DNA of 64,000 nucleotides from Vibrio pelagius (GCF_024347575.1 NZ_AP025504.1:186001-250000), one strand, 5' to 3'. Positions 55,394-64,000 are shown, counted from the first letter of the stretch. The notes: generated by a model not told the origin, from the sequence alone. Numbers and translations: made by a program.

Positions 55394-57052
55394 TTAAATC
55401 GCTAGCTCACGCTCTTTTGTCATCTCACCTTCTTCTGACTCTCGGAATTCACACAAGCCGTGCTCCTTTTTGATCTGATCAGAAATCTTCTCAGCAATCA
55501 TGATCGTCGGTGCATTGGTATTCGCCCCAACTAAGGTTGGCATAATTGACGCATCAACCACTCGGATTCCTTGTAATCCATAAACCTTAAGGTTTTCATC
55601 TACCACTGCAGAGTTGTCTGACACTGTACCCATTTTACAAGTACCTACCGGGTGATACTGAGTATCTGCACGATTTCGAATATCTTGTTCAATGGCTTGG
55701 TCATCTGAAGCGTCAACTGGATAAAAATTAGCTCCGCGTACATCATCAAACGGCGCACTTTCCATCATTTGATATTGTTTCTTCCAACCTTTTATCATCA
55801 CCTCCATATCGTCAGGATCACTGAAGAAGGCCGGATCGATCTTTGGAGGATCGTATGGGTTACTGCTTTGAAGTGTGACCGTTCCACGGCTTTTTGGTCT
55901 CAATAGAGTGACGTGAGAACTGAATCCATGACTCATATGAATTTTCCGTGCATGGTCATCGACAACGGCAACAACAAATACAAACTCTAGATCTGGTATC
56001 GTCAAACCCTGTTCGGAATACAAAAAGCCAATACCTTCCGCAAAGTTACTGGTCATTCTGCCGGTTCGTTCTTTAAGCCATAAAGGTAACGCTTTGGTCA
56101 TATCAGCGCTCATTTGTAGCGATATACCAAACGTCTCATGTTTATCGCTGCACTTGTAGCTGTGAATCAGGTCGATGTGATCTTGAAGATTTTGCCCGAC
56201 GCCTTCTAAAGAGTGGACGATTGGCAATCCGTGCTGTTCAAGCTCATTCGTTGGCCCGACGCCGGACAACATCAGTATTTGCGGTGAACCAAAAGCTCCT
56301 GCAGATAAGATGACTTCTTTGCGCGCACCGATCTGAAATAATTGCTCTTTTGTGCCGTACTCAATGCCGACTGCCGTTTTGCCCTCAAAAAGTACCTTAT
56401 GCACGGTTGCATTGGTGACAACCGTTAGATTTTTCCTATCTAAGTTTGGGGTTAGGTATGCTTTGGCGGCACTGCACCGCTCACCATTTAACTGAGTCAC
56501 TTGAGTTGCCATCGCGCCGAATTGCTCTGCACCATTCACATCGGGATTTCGTGGCACCCCGATCGATTCACATGCATCCAAATAACGTTCAATCATTTGA
56601 CTCGGACTACGGAGGTTAGCCACGTTCAACGGACCACCTTGTCCATGATAGTCATCGCAGTGTTGTTCGTTATTTTCAGCTTTCTTAAAATAAGGCAAAC
56701 ACTCTTGGTAGCTCCATCCTGCGTTGCCTAGCTGTTGCCACAAATCGTAGTCATACTTGTGGCCGCGGGCGTACATCATGGCATTGATAGAACTCGACCC
56801 ACCTAAGGTCTTACCGCGTGGTTGGTAACCTTTGCGTCCGTTCAACCCCGATTGGGGGACAGTCTCAAATCCCCAGTTGTGAATTTTCGTCGGCATAATG
56901 GCAGCAACACCGACAGGCGTATGAATCAAAGGACTATTGTCTTTACCACCCGCCTCTAATAAGCACACTTCGATACTAGGGTCTTCTGAGAGCCGTGACG
57001 CCAACACACATCCTGCAGAACCGCCTCCGACAATAATGAAATCATACTGCAT
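55394..57052 (-). CDS. GMC-family oxidoreductase (choline-dehydrogenase-like)
   Basis: 552 residues. FAD fold YDFIIVGGGSAGCVLASRLS at the N-terminus with LLEAGG, GMC signatures PRGKTLGGSSSINAMMY and GAFGSPQILMLSGVGP, and the catalytic His of YHPVGTCKMG and the Asn of VGANTNAPTIM at the C-terminus. It oxidises an alcohol; choline is one possibility, but no betaine genes (betB, betI, opu) are near, so the substrate is unsettled. ATG 57052 has AGGAG nine bases upstream. It is divergent from an MFS gene. Confidence 0.85.
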   Translation of the reverse strand: MQYDFIIVGGGSAGCVLASRLSEDPSIEVCLLEAGGKDNSPLIHTPVGVAAIMPTKIHNWGFETVPQSGLNGRKGYQPRGKTLGGSSSINAMMYARGHKYDYDLWQQLGNAGWSYQECLPYFKKAENNEQHCDDYHGQGGPLNVANLRSPSQMIERYLDACESIGVPRNPDVNGAEQFGAMATQVTQLNGERCSAAKAYLTPNLDRKNLTVVTNATVHKVLFEGKTAVGIEYGTKEQLFQIGARKEVILSAGAFGSPQILMLSGVGPTNELEQHGLPIVHSLEGVGQNLQDHIDLIHSYKCSDKHETFGISLQMSADMTKALPLWLKERTGRMTSNFAEGIGFLYSEQGLTIPDLEFVFVVAVVDDHARKIHMSHGFSSHVTLLRPKSRGTVTLQSSNPYDPPKIDPAFFSDPDDMEVMIKGWKKQYQMMESAPFDDVRGANFYPVDASDDQAIEQDIRNRADTQYHPVGTCKMGTVSDNSAVVDENLKVYGLQGIRVVDASIMPTLVGANTNAPTIMIAEKISDQIKKEHGLCEFRESEEGEMTKERELAI

Positions 57053-57272
57053 CAATTGTGAACTCCTTCCTTTGAGTTGGACCTAATTCTCATTGTAGAA
57101 CCTTACCTGTCACTGTTATTGGCAGAACTGTGCGCATACACACATATCGAAAATCTTTATCGTCAATTTTATGGGGCTATTTTGTCGGTTTTTCTCGATA
57201 AAAATTATTTATCTTAACGGTCATTTTTATTCGTTTTACCTAATGCTCTTTGTGCTCCATAGTCGCGGAAAA

Positions 57273-57306
57273 TTCACTGTTCTACAAATATTTCACTGTT
57301 CTACAA
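57273..57306 (+). promoter_or_regulatory. Operator-like direct repeat before the MFS gene
   Basis: TTCACTGTTCTACAA occurs twice without mismatch, at 57273-57287 and 57292-57306, with a 19-bp period, 20 bp before the MFS start codon. A regulator binding as tandem monomers or dimers is inferred. Confidence 0.45.
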
Positions 57307-57325
57307 CGATATAGAGGCTCCCGCA

Positions 57326-58477
57326 TTGGACAACATCCAAACCAACACGCGCATAACGGTTCCAGTTATTGCGCTGTCTTTCTACGCTATTGCATCCGGT
57401 TACATGATGAGCTCTTTGCCATTAATGTTATCTGAATACGGTTTAGAGAGCTCATTATCAAGTTGGTTAGCGAGCGCCTTCTACGCAGGTCTACTCGTAG
57501 GCACATTGATGATTGAGCGTGCGATTGCAAAAGTCGGTCACCAACGTGCATTTGTACTGTGCCTAAGTGTGTTCATTGCGACGATCTTAGCATTGCCACT
57601 ACTACCAGATGCCGCTGTCTGGTTGGCGGCCCGCTTCATCGCTGGTATTTCGGTCGCTGGCATTTTTGTTGTCGTAGAGTCTTGGTTGATGAGCGGCGAA
57701 GAGTCTCAGCGTGCAAAACGTTTAGCCATTTACATGTGCTCACTGTACGGTGGTACCGCCATTGGTCAACTTGGTATCGGATACCTAGGGATTACTGGTG
57801 GCGTGCCGTTCATTGCAATGTTCACACTATTGTTTGGTGCGATCATTGTATTGCTTTATGGTCAAGCAACCGCGCCACAGATGCACGACGCACAAACATT
57901 GTCACTTAAGCAGATCAGTAAGCTAAGTCACAGCGCACTGATTGGTTGCATTGTGTCTGGTCTGACACTTGGTGCAATTTATGGACTAATGCCAGTTGAA
58001 CTTGAGCAACGTAACATTGCTCATGAAGACATCGGTGGCCTAATGGCACTGGTGATCATTGGGGGCATGGCGATCCAACCAGTTGTGACTTGGCTGTCTA
58101 AATATGTTGGTCTAGTTCTGCTAATGGCGCTATTTAGCTTGATGGGTGTTGCGAGCATCGCGGTACTATCGCTTGACTCTGGCCTTTACGTACTAGGTAT
58201 GAGCCTCCTTGTTTTGGGAATGGCGACATTTGCACTTTACCCAATTGCGATTAACCTTGGTTGCCGCAACTTAGACCCAAGCTACTTAGTATCCGTGACG
58301 CAAGTGATGCTACTTTGCTACAGCATCGGCTCTGTTGCTGGACCTGTCGTCGCAGACAGCTTTATGAACTCTCAAGCAGGCTTGTTTACCTACTTGTTTG
58401 CGTCTTTGCTTGCTACCACCATCTACATGTTGATTGCGAGTCTAAAACGCTCTCAGCTACAAATTGCAGGCGAGTAA
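57326..58477 (+). CDS. MFS transporter (YcaD-like)
   Basis: 383 residues with twelve predicted membrane helices. The opening PVIALSFYAIASGYMMSSLP, the MFS A-like loop ERAIAKVGHQRAF and FIAGISVAGIFVVVESWLM resemble YcaD-type carriers; substrate unknown. Starts at TTG 57326 with AGAGG at good spacing. Preceded by a perfect 15-bp direct repeat that could be an operator. Divergent from the GMC oxidoreductase, with 273 bp between, so regulation may be shared. Followed by a very strong terminator. Confidence 0.8.
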   Translation: MDNIQTNTRITVPVIALSFYAIASGYMMSSLPLMLSEYGLESSLSSWLASAFYAGLLVGTLMIERAIAKVGHQRAFVLCLSVFIATILALPLLPDAAVWLAARFIAGISVAGIFVVVESWLMSGEESQRAKRLAIYMCSLYGGTAIGQLGIGYLGITGGVPFIAMFTLLFGAIIVLLYGQATAPQMHDAQTLSLKQISKLSHSALIGCIVSGLTLGAIYGLMPVELEQRNIAHEDIGGLMALVIIGGMAIQPVVTWLSKYVGLVLLMALFSLMGVASIAVLSLDSGLYVLGMSLLVLGMATFALYPIAINLGCRNLDPSYLVSVTQVMLLCYSIGSVAGPVVADSFMNSQAGLFTYLFASLLATTIYMLIASLKRSQLQIAGE

Positions 58478-58511
58478 CATAGACATATAGGAACACCAAA
58501 TAAATCAAACC

Positions 58512-58565
58512 TTTGACGCTGAAGCTTTAGTACACTCCACACACTAACTTCAGCGTCAAATTTCT
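58512..58565 (+). terminator. Rho-independent terminator of the MFS gene
   Basis: TTTGACGCTGAAG (58512-58524) and CTTCAGCGTCAAA (58548-58560) are exact complements, followed by TTTCTT. Confidence 0.88.
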
Positions 58566-58677
58566 TGGGTAAAGCCATCACAAACACTACTCACACCACA
58601 CTCTCTCATCCAATAACACACTTCTACTTTAACCTTAATCCTTACTGTGCTTTCAAAGCTACTGAGATCAAAAATGA

Positions 58678-59574
58678 TCATTTAATACGATCAATCAAGC
58701 GTTTGCGATATTGACTTGGAGACAGTCCAAAGTGTTTTTTAAATCGGTGTGAGAAGTTGTATGGGTCCTTGTAGCCCAAGCGATGTGAGATCATCGAGAT
58801 CGACCATTCTCGATACTTGAGTAAGCTCGCGGCTTTTTCCATTCTTAACTGAATCAGCTTACTCCTTGGTGACATTTGGAACAGAGACTTAGTGACTCTG
58901 TTGAGCTGTTCTTCACTTACAAACACCTGTTCCGCCATACCCACAACCGTCCACGGTAAGTGTAAACTGCTTTCGATTTCATTGTAGAGCGCTTGAATTC
59001 GTGCTGTTGTGCTAGTGGATTTAGGTTCGAATCCGGTGAGCATTCTTACGATTTCACTGACCAATAGTTTACGGTAGCTCGCCCTACCTCCAATCTCAAA
59101 GTAGATCAGGTTCATTAGTGACCAAACCTGCTCACACTCACTAAACGGAACGATCGATTGACCTAAGTCAGCAATATGCTTCCACTGATCAGTATCAGGC
59201 AATAACATCCATGCCATCTTCCAAAAGTTGTGTTGTGGGTCTAATTCAAAGCGAAATGCGCTGCCCGCTGGAAGGACAACCAAAGTGTAGGGAGAGATCT
59301 CTTGAACATAATCTGGCGTGGTTAAGATTCCTCCTCCTTCTTGAGTGAAGATCAAAGTATGGACATTCACACGCTCTCGCTCGACCCAATACTGATCATA
59401 CAGCTTCGCCATTCCTCCCATGAATACGCCACTACGTTTCATTTCTGGAATATCTTCAACGGTTAAAAATCGTTCTTTACACGTTTCAGCAAGAAACACC
59501 TCATCTTGCCACACGTTTTTTGGCTTCATTTGATCAATGACGGATTTGCACAGGTTTTGTTGTTTTTTGAACAT
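58678..59574 (-). CDS. AraC-family transcriptional regulator
   Basis: 298 residues. The N-terminal domain looks like a cupin effector domain (VNVHTLIFTQEGGGILTTPD, LVVLPAGSAFRFELD). The C-terminal 100 residues hold two helix-turn-helix motifs, ending with the AraC signature ISMISHRLGYKDPYNFSHRF and KKHFGLSPSQYRKR. It is divergent from a MATE pump gene with only 50 bp between start codons, so it very probably controls that gene and itself. Effector unknown; AAGAGA precedes its ATG. Confidence 0.87.
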   Translation of the reverse strand: MFKKQQNLCKSVIDQMKPKNVWQDEVFLAETCKERFLTVEDIPEMKRSGVFMGGMAKLYDQYWVERERVNVHTLIFTQEGGGILTTPDYVQEISPYTLVVLPAGSAFRFELDPQHNFWKMAWMLLPDTDQWKHIADLGQSIVPFSECEQVWSLMNLIYFEIGGRASYRKLLVSEIVRMLTGFEPKSTSTTARIQALYNEIESSLHLPWTVVGMAEQVFVSEEQLNRVTKSLFQMSPRSKLIQLRMEKAASLLKYREWSISMISHRLGYKDPYNFSHRFKKHFGLSPSQYRKRLIDRIK

Positions 59575-59624
59575 GTTTTTATCTCTTCCAAATCACTATA
59601 GTTCTGCCATCAATTGGAGAGCTT

Positions 59625-61022
59625 ATGACCACGAACATTAACCCTAACTCAAATGCCAACCACAAGCCAGAGCACCTTTTATCTCGCATTGTAAAGCTTG
59701 GTTTGCCTGTCGCTTTACAGAGCGCCTTGGTTGCGATACTTGCCTTAGCCGATGTGCTTATGGTGAGTGATTTTGGAATGGAAGCTGCTGCCGCTGTGGG
59801 AATTGCATCAAAATGGCATTTCGTTGCCATTATGATTATGGCAGGACTAGCATCAGCAAACGGTACTCTGGTTGCCCAATATTGGGGAAAAAACGACCGA
59901 AAGAGCGCGCGTACAGTAACGTCCATTGCAATGACGTTTGGTCTGAAAGTACTCGTGCCTGTTACCCTGGTGATAACCTTGGGTGCAAAACTGTTAATGA
60001 TGCTACAAACCAGCGATCAGTCTGTTATTGATCTGGGTGCCGCTTATCTTTGGTACGGCTTCCCAGTACTGTTGTTAACACACATTGTGATCGTAACCGA
60101 AGCAAGTATGCGCTCTTCGGGTGATACAGTGACACCTTTGATCCTTGGTGCCATAACCATCGCTCTGAACATTGCATTGAACTTTGTGCTGATTCAAGGT
60201 GCATTTGGTTTACCAGCGATGGGCGTAGCGGGTGCCGCTTTAGCGACAACATTAGCGCGCTTAATTCAAGTGGGCATGATGTACGCGTACATGAGAGTGA
60301 AAAAGCACTGGTTGCTAACAACGGAGAGCTCTATGCATCGCCCTTCGTTATGGCTGTCTTACCGTCGCTTAGCATTGCCATTGACGCTTAACGCTGTTCT
60401 TTGGGCTGTCGGAACTATGGCTTATCAAATGATCTTTGGTCACATGGGAACCACTGAGCTTGCTGTGTTCTCTATGTTGGCGCCTTTTGAGTCGCTTTGT
60501 TATTCCGTGTTCTTCGGTATATCCGTCGCGTGCTCAGTGTTGCTTGGTCATTCACTTGGTCGTGACGAGTTTGACCAAGCGATGCGTATGGGGCTGACGT
60601 TTATTAAAGCGGTAGTAGGTTTCGGCGTACTAGTGGGAGCTGCGCTATTTATAGGTAAAGAACATGTTCTTACGTGGCTAAACCTCAATGAGGCTGCGCT
60701 CTACCCTCTTGCATCCCCAGCAATCACCATCATGTGCTTTGCGGTAGTGATTCGTATGCTAAACATGGTGATCATCAACGGCATTATTCGCGCGGGTGGC
60801 GACAACCCTTTCTGTCTAAGAATGGACTTTATCGCGATGTGGATGGTGGGTATTCCTGTCTGTTTCTACGGCGCTTTCATCGCAGGATGGGATTTCAAAT
60901 ACATCTACGGTTTGATGCTAGTAGAAGAAGTGGTGAAGTTAGCAATTTGTTCACATCGCTATATGAGCCGTCGCTGGATTAATAACCTGACGATCAGTAC
61001 CGAAGAGCCGCAAGCTGCTTAA
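59625..61022 (+). CDS. MATE-family multidrug/toxin efflux protein
   Basis: 465 residues with twelve membrane helices in two similar halves. RIVKLGLPVALQSALVAILA and LADVLMVSDFGMEAAAAVGI open the first half, GIIRAGGDNPFCLRMD is near the end of the second; both resemble NorM/DinF-type MATE motifs. It would expel cationic compounds with Na+ or H+ antiport. RBS GGAGA lies four bases before the ATG. The neighbouring AraC gene is a likely regulator. A short hairpin follows. Confidence 0.88.
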   Translation: MTTNINPNSNANHKPEHLLSRIVKLGLPVALQSALVAILALADVLMVSDFGMEAAAAVGIASKWHFVAIMIMAGLASANGTLVAQYWGKNDRKSARTVTSIAMTFGLKVLVPVTLVITLGAKLLMMLQTSDQSVIDLGAAYLWYGFPVLLLTHIVIVTEASMRSSGDTVTPLILGAITIALNIALNFVLIQGAFGLPAMGVAGAALATTLARLIQVGMMYAYMRVKKHWLLTTESSMHRPSLWLSYRRLALPLTLNAVLWAVGTMAYQMIFGHMGTTELAVFSMLAPFESLCYSVFFGISVACSVLLGHSLGRDEFDQAMRMGLTFIKAVVGFGVLVGAALFIGKEHVLTWLNLNEAALYPLASPAITIMCFAVVIRMLNMVIINGIIRAGGDNPFCLRMDFIAMWMVGIPVCFYGAFIAGWDFKYIYGLMLVEEVVKLAICSHRYMSRRWINNLTISTEEPQAA

Positions 61023-61070
61023 CGCTTTTCTAAACACCTCCGCTGAAAACAAAGACAACACCAAAGATAA

Positions 61071-61090
61071 GGGCCTGACTAACAGGCCCT
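61071..61090. terminator. Hairpin between MATE and YgbA-family genes
   Basis: GGGCCTG and CAGGCCC around a five-base loop, between two convergent genes; modest T content on the minus strand (TTATCTTT). Confidence 0.65.
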
Positions 61091-61093
61091 CAT

Positions 61094-61480
61094 TCATTTG
61101 TTCTTACTCATTCTTACATGACGATTTGAAGCGTTCGCTTCAGGCTTAATTGGAACAACACGCCTTTCGTGTAACAGGTGACGAATCGCCAATATTGGAT
61201 GTTTAAGTAGCATCCTCGGCCCTGAGTAGCGCATGACCAAGCGCATCTGTTCTTTAGGATCAGGTTTATAACAGTGTATTGGACACTTATTACAAGTTGG
61301 TTTTGCCTCACCATATGGACATCGGTCCAAACGCGTCTCTGCATACTCAAGCAGAGCGGTGCACTCCTGACACAGGCCGTTGGTCTTATGATGGTCTTTA
61401 CAATAGATCTCAACCATAGCAACAACCGTTTTAAACTCGGTTGCTAACCCACCCATTAATATATCTTTGCTTTGGTACAT
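61094..61480 (-). CDS. YgbA-family protein (nitrous-oxide-stimulated-promoter family)
   Basis: 128 residues with seven Cys: EIYCKDHH, LCQEC, RCPYGEAKPTCNKCPIHCY. The block CPYGEAKPTCNKCPIHCYKP and MRYSGPRMLLKHPILAIRHL match E. coli YgbA. In enteric bacteria the family is induced by nitric oxide through NsrR and helps recovery from nitrosative stress. The Cys cluster could bind a metal or iron-sulfur centre. ATG 61480 has GAGAG just upstream. A perfect dyad lies in the leader region, about 60 bp before the ATG. Confidence 0.82.
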   Translation of the reverse strand: MYQSKDILMGGLATEFKTVVAMVEIYCKDHHKTNGLCQECTALLEYAETRLDRCPYGEAKPTCNKCPIHCYKPDPKEQMRLVMRYSGPRMLLKHPILAIRHLLHERRVVPIKPEANASNRHVRMSKNK

Positions 61481-61660
61481 GAACTCTCACTTGCCAACCA
61501 TTGAGCGACAAATCCACACTCCTTTGTGTATACAGACGAATCGTATTCGCCTACCTACCATGTCCCTACCTCATTGCGTTAAATCGCCACTCAAGCATTG
61601 AGTTATTTATCTAAAATGATTATCCTCCAACGCCTTAATAAATTACAAGGTTATGCAGCC

Positions 61661-61858
61661 ATGAATCGCAAGAAAAAGATCAACGATATTTTAAAAAAGA
61701 AACAGAAAAAGGCGAACGCCAAGCTGCATAAGAGCAACAAACCTCGCTACATCTCAAAAGCAGAGCGCGCAAAAATGGAAGAAGAAGAGAAAGCACAACA
61801 AGCCGCTGCCGAGCAAAGTGACCTTTCTTCTGAATCGAGCAGCGATAGCGCTGAATAA
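61661..61858 (+). CDS. DUF2986-family small basic protein
   Basis: 65 residues. MNRKKKINDILKKKQKKANA, then KPRYISKAERAKMEEEE and an Ala/Ser/Glu tail. Strongly basic N-terminal half and acidic C-terminal half, helical, no membrane segment. I recall the family as DUF2986 from Vibrio and relatives; role unknown, perhaps nucleic-acid or ribosome associated. ATG 61661 gives the family start, though only a weak AAGG precedes it. Confidence 0.75.
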   Translation: MNRKKKINDILKKKQKKANAKLHKSNKPRYISKAERAKMEEEEKAQQAAAEQSDLSSESSSDSAE

Positions 61859-61887
61859 AATAGATTCACTGTATCGAATTACAAATA

Positions 61888-61918
61888 CAAAAAAGCAGCC
61901 TTCGTAGCTGCTTTTTGG
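61888..61918. terminator. Bidirectional terminator after the DUF2986 gene
   Basis: AAAAAGCAGC and GCTGCTTTTT around a seven-base loop; it also lies 19 bp after the convergent binding-protein gene. Confidence 0.88.
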
Positions 61919-61936
61919 TTATGGATATTGTCAAAG

Positions 61937-62830
61937 TTAGCTCTTAAGTGTTTTTAGCTCCCAGCGCTTTAACGGTGCCTGAGAATCAATTCCCGCACGC
62001 CCCCAACGATCTAATGAGTCGACCACCAAAATACGACTTTCAGGCACTAGAGAGGTAAGTAGCTTAGTTGGCTTTCGTGACGTGACTAGCCACAACGAAT
62101 CATCATCTTCAAACAACGCTTTAAGGTTTGCTTTGTCTTGTTCTGACCACTCTAATTCCGCCGTGAACAATCTCTCTTCAACAAACAACTGACTGCCTGA
62201 CGCAAAATCTTCAAGGTTTTCATTAAGCAGCACCACTGAATCGACTTCATTATCGAAAAGCATAGCTTGTTGTTGATTAATCAACTCGCGCACGTCCAGC
62301 ATGATACGTTGTAGGTTACCATCAATCTGCTCAGCTTTCGTAGGCCAAAGCTTTTTAAAATCGTCTGCAACAATTGCTGCCATGCGAGTTAAATTCGTCG
62401 GATTCAACCACGCATATTTTGATACTTGACCATTCGACAACGTCAACACTGCCACACCCTGTGCTCTCGGTGTGATAGCTTGCGCGGCATCTACCTCGAC
62501 CAAACGAATATTGGCTTGTCTCGCATGTACAAACGTTAGATCTTCAGGCCATACTGAACCCAGAGTCAACGCAACCGTTGCTTCCGCACCCGACGCCATG
62601 ACTTTCGATTGTCCTTTCGTTGAAAACCAATTCGGTAAACGTTCAATACCGTATCGCTTCGGGGGTAGATATTCCGTTGTTAGCTCTGTGCCTTTTGTTA
62701 GTTCAGTCGCCAATGCATAAGTCACAGGCGTGCTGACCAAAATATCTTCAGCATGACTTGATGCAGAGAAGATACTCAAAGCGGCTAAACTGGACGCTAA
62801 CCCTACTTTCTTTAACTTTCGATTAATCAT
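61937..62830 (-). CDS. ZnuA-like ABC binding protein with altered metal site
   Basis: 297 residues. Signal peptide KVGLASSLAALSIFSASSHAED. The overall pattern is that of cluster 9 metal-binding proteins (an early VSTPVTYALATELTKG, then WLNPTNLTRMAAIVADDFKK), but the ligands are missing: the usual PHxWLDP reads KYAWLNP and the mature protein has one His (His102). Zinc or manganese binding as in ZnuA is therefore doubtful. Its ATG shares one base with the stop of the permease gene (TAATG), so it is the third gene of a coupled ATPase-permease-binding-protein operon. Confidence 0.75.
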   Translation of the reverse strand: MINRKLKKVGLASSLAALSIFSASSHAEDILVSTPVTYALATELTKGTELTTEYLPPKRYGIERLPNWFSTKGQSKVMASGAEATVALTLGSVWPEDLTFVHARQANIRLVEVDAAQAITPRAQGVAVLTLSNGQVSKYAWLNPTNLTRMAAIVADDFKKLWPTKAEQIDGNLQRIMLDVRELINQQQAMLFDNEVDSVVLLNENLEDFASGSQLFVEERLFTAELEWSEQDKANLKALFEDDDSLWLVTSRKPTKLLTSLVPESRILVVDSLDRWGRAGIDSQAPLKRWELKTLKS

Positions 62831-63705
62831 TACGCTTTTCTCACGATTCGGTATAGTGTCGCCAGAAGGAAAAAGCTTGCAGACACAATAATGATAGAGG
62901 CTCCTGAAGGGACAGGAAGTTTCAGCTCCATCGGCAATATGGTTCCAACTAGACATGCAATGGTTGCCAGCCATGCAGATAACAGCACAAAACTGCCCAT
63001 GCGCTTTGTTAACAAACGAGCTGTAGCGCCTGGAATGAGCAACAATGCACCCACCAACACGGCTCCAACAATCTTAACTGCAGCGATGGTGACCAAGGTG
63101 ATCATCATTACGAACAGATAGTCGTAGAAACTGGTGTTGTAACCACGCACTTTCGCAATATCGGGGCTAATACAGGTCAATAGAATACGGTTAAACGTTG
63201 GAATCAGCAGCAAGATAATCAAGGCGCAGCTTCCTGCTAAAATCGCTAAGTCGCGGTCCGTCACTGTTAATATCGAACCAAACAACACGTTCTCTAGCAT
63301 GTGGATATTGATCTTACGCGCAACGTACATAAGGAGCGCCGCGCCCACCGCTAATGCCAATGCTAGAAATACACCCACCAAAGTGTCGTAAGGAACGTTG
63401 GTTCTGTTTCTGACAAAATGCAGTAACAATGCGAAGATCATGCAGAAGCTAAAAAGTCCAATAAACGGGTTCTCTGGTGGTTCGCCAAGTAACACTCCGA
63501 TAGCAATCCCCGTCAATGCGGCGTGACCAACCGCCTCAGAAAAGAATGCCAAGCGTTTAGCAATAACCAAAGTACCTAAGCCACCAAGTAACGGGCCTAA
63601 CAGTAGCGCTGCCACCAGTGCGTTTACCATAAAGGCGTACATAAAACTTTCAGACAGTATTCCAGCCTCAACACCAGAAACCGCCAATTCGCGCAACCAA
63701 TCCAT
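62830..63705 (-). CDS. ZnuB-like metal ABC transporter permease
   Basis: 291 residues with seven to nine hydrophobic helices. The ABC-3 family pattern is clear: LGTLVIAKRLAFFSEAVGHA after the second helix, LENVLFGSILTVT, and IVGAVLVGALLLIPGATARL. It forms the channel with the ATPase upstream and takes substrate from the binding protein downstream. Its start codon shares one base with the stop of the ATPase gene. The substrate is usually Zn2+, Mn2+ or Fe2+; see the altered binding protein. Confidence 0.88.
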   Translation of the reverse strand: MDWLRELAVSGVEAGILSESFMYAFMVNALVAALLLGPLLGGLGTLVIAKRLAFFSEAVGHAALTGIAIGVLLGEPPENPFIGLFSFCMIFALLLHFVRNRTNVPYDTLVGVFLALALAVGAALLMYVARKINIHMLENVLFGSILTVTDRDLAILAGSCALIILLLIPTFNRILLTCISPDIAKVRGYNTSFYDYLFVMMITLVTIAAVKIVGAVLVGALLLIPGATARLLTKRMGSFVLLSAWLATIACLVGTILPMELKLPVPSGASIIIVSASFFLLATLYRIVRKA

Positions 63706-64000
63706 TACGCAACCTCCGACTGTTTGGTGTAATTGGCGCCACTGCTATAGTGTTGGAATAAGCTTTCAATCTTGCTTGGGTGCAACACTTCTTGATGCGC
63801 GCCACTGTCAACCAAGCCGCGATTGACAACATGAACATTCGCTTCAAGTCGTCTTACGGCTGTAACGTCGTGATGTACAGCTAGGATTGTTCTACCCTCA
63901 TCCACACACTCACGAATGAGCGACTCTAGGTATCTAACACCTTGTTCATCCATGCCTGTGGTTGGCTCATCGAGCACCAAAAGGCTTGGGTTATCCAGTA
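63705..64000 (-). CDS. ABC transporter ATPase (metal importer type), 3' part
   Basis: The start lies beyond the window; the frame is open to the last base, reading LDNPSLLVLDEPTTGMD into the visible part. Walker B (LLVLDEPTTGMD) and the switch His in ILAVHHDV are present; Walker A and signature are outside. The C-terminal part HVVNRGLVDSGAHQEVL is typical of ZnuC/MntB-type ATPases. It is the first visible gene of the three-gene importer operon. Confidence 0.85.
   Translation of the reverse strand, partial: LDNPSLLVLDEPTTGMDEQGVRYLESLIRECVDEGRTILAVHHDVTAVRRLEANVHVVNRGLVDSGAHQEVLHPSKIESLFQHYSSGANYTKQSEVA

Noticed and set aside
1..64000. CRISPR arrays, tRNA and rRNA genes
   Set aside because: None seen: no regularly spaced repeats, no cloverleaf with a TTCGANNC arm in suitable context, no rRNA signature.

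Overview
The window reads as ordinary Vibrio chromosome, most likely chromosome II. From memory, gene groups such as nrdD-nrdG-aromatic aminotransferase, pntA-pntB, the five-gene vxrABCDE operon, ddl, and hutA with a LysR gene lie on chromosome II of V. cholerae. Several families here are typical of Vibrionaceae (DUF3319, DUF2986, DUF3069, DUF2861, the solitary autotransporter barrel, FabV). No rRNA, tRNA, CRISPR array or prophage was seen.

Layout. 1-9.5 kb: the 3' end of a DnaJ-related gene, a PF09818 ATPase, a GAF/GGDEF/EAL protein, fabV, tesA and the divergent ybbA-ybbP exporter. 9.5-10.1 kb: a 618-bp gap with RNA-like stems and DnaA-box-like repeats. 10-15.7 kb: an FAD oxidoreductase, 5-oxoprolinase pxpABC, galE and a 24-codon micro-ORF. 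15.8-23.8 kb: a Fur-type haem receptor with its LysR regulator, the Pat lysine acetyltransferase, a SPOR lipoprotein and ddl. 23.8-28.6 kb is the most accessory stretch: a tyrosine recombinase with an altered active site, DUF3319, yciH, one intact and one truncated IS1202/ISNCY-type insertion sequence, and about 700 bp of gene-free DNA holding a 149-bp inverted-repeat unit. 28.6-36.1 kb: vxrABCDE and pntAB. 36.4-41.2 kb: a cyclic-dinucleotide neighbourhood (ComFB-family protein, two GGEEF diguanylate cyclases, an outer-membrane barrel). 41.4-45.5 kb: modABC and cobQ. 45.6-49.4 kb: small envelope proteins, a lipoprotein aspartic-protease homologue, an aminotransferase and nrdG. 49.4-52.8 kb: nrdD with an informative promoter, and a secreted EEP-family enzyme. 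52.8-53.1 kb: a 289-bp structured repeat. 53.1-61 kb: GNAT, fabH, trxC, a GMC oxidoreductase, an MFS carrier, an AraC regulator and a MATE pump. 61-64 kb: a YgbA-family protein, DUF2986, and a ZnuABC-like importer whose binding protein has lost the usual histidine ligands, cut by the window end.

Themes: envelope homeostasis (Vxr, SPOR protein, Ddl, barrels), c-di-GMP turnover (one EAL, two GGEEF, one ComFB), low-oxygen and redox metabolism (nrdDG, pntAB, molybdate uptake, TrxC) and fatty-acid metabolism (FabV, TesA, FabH). I found no clear new multi-gene system. The best leads are the histidine-poor binding protein with its transporter, the ComFB/cyclase cluster, the micro-ORF, the nrdDG control region and the repeat elements.
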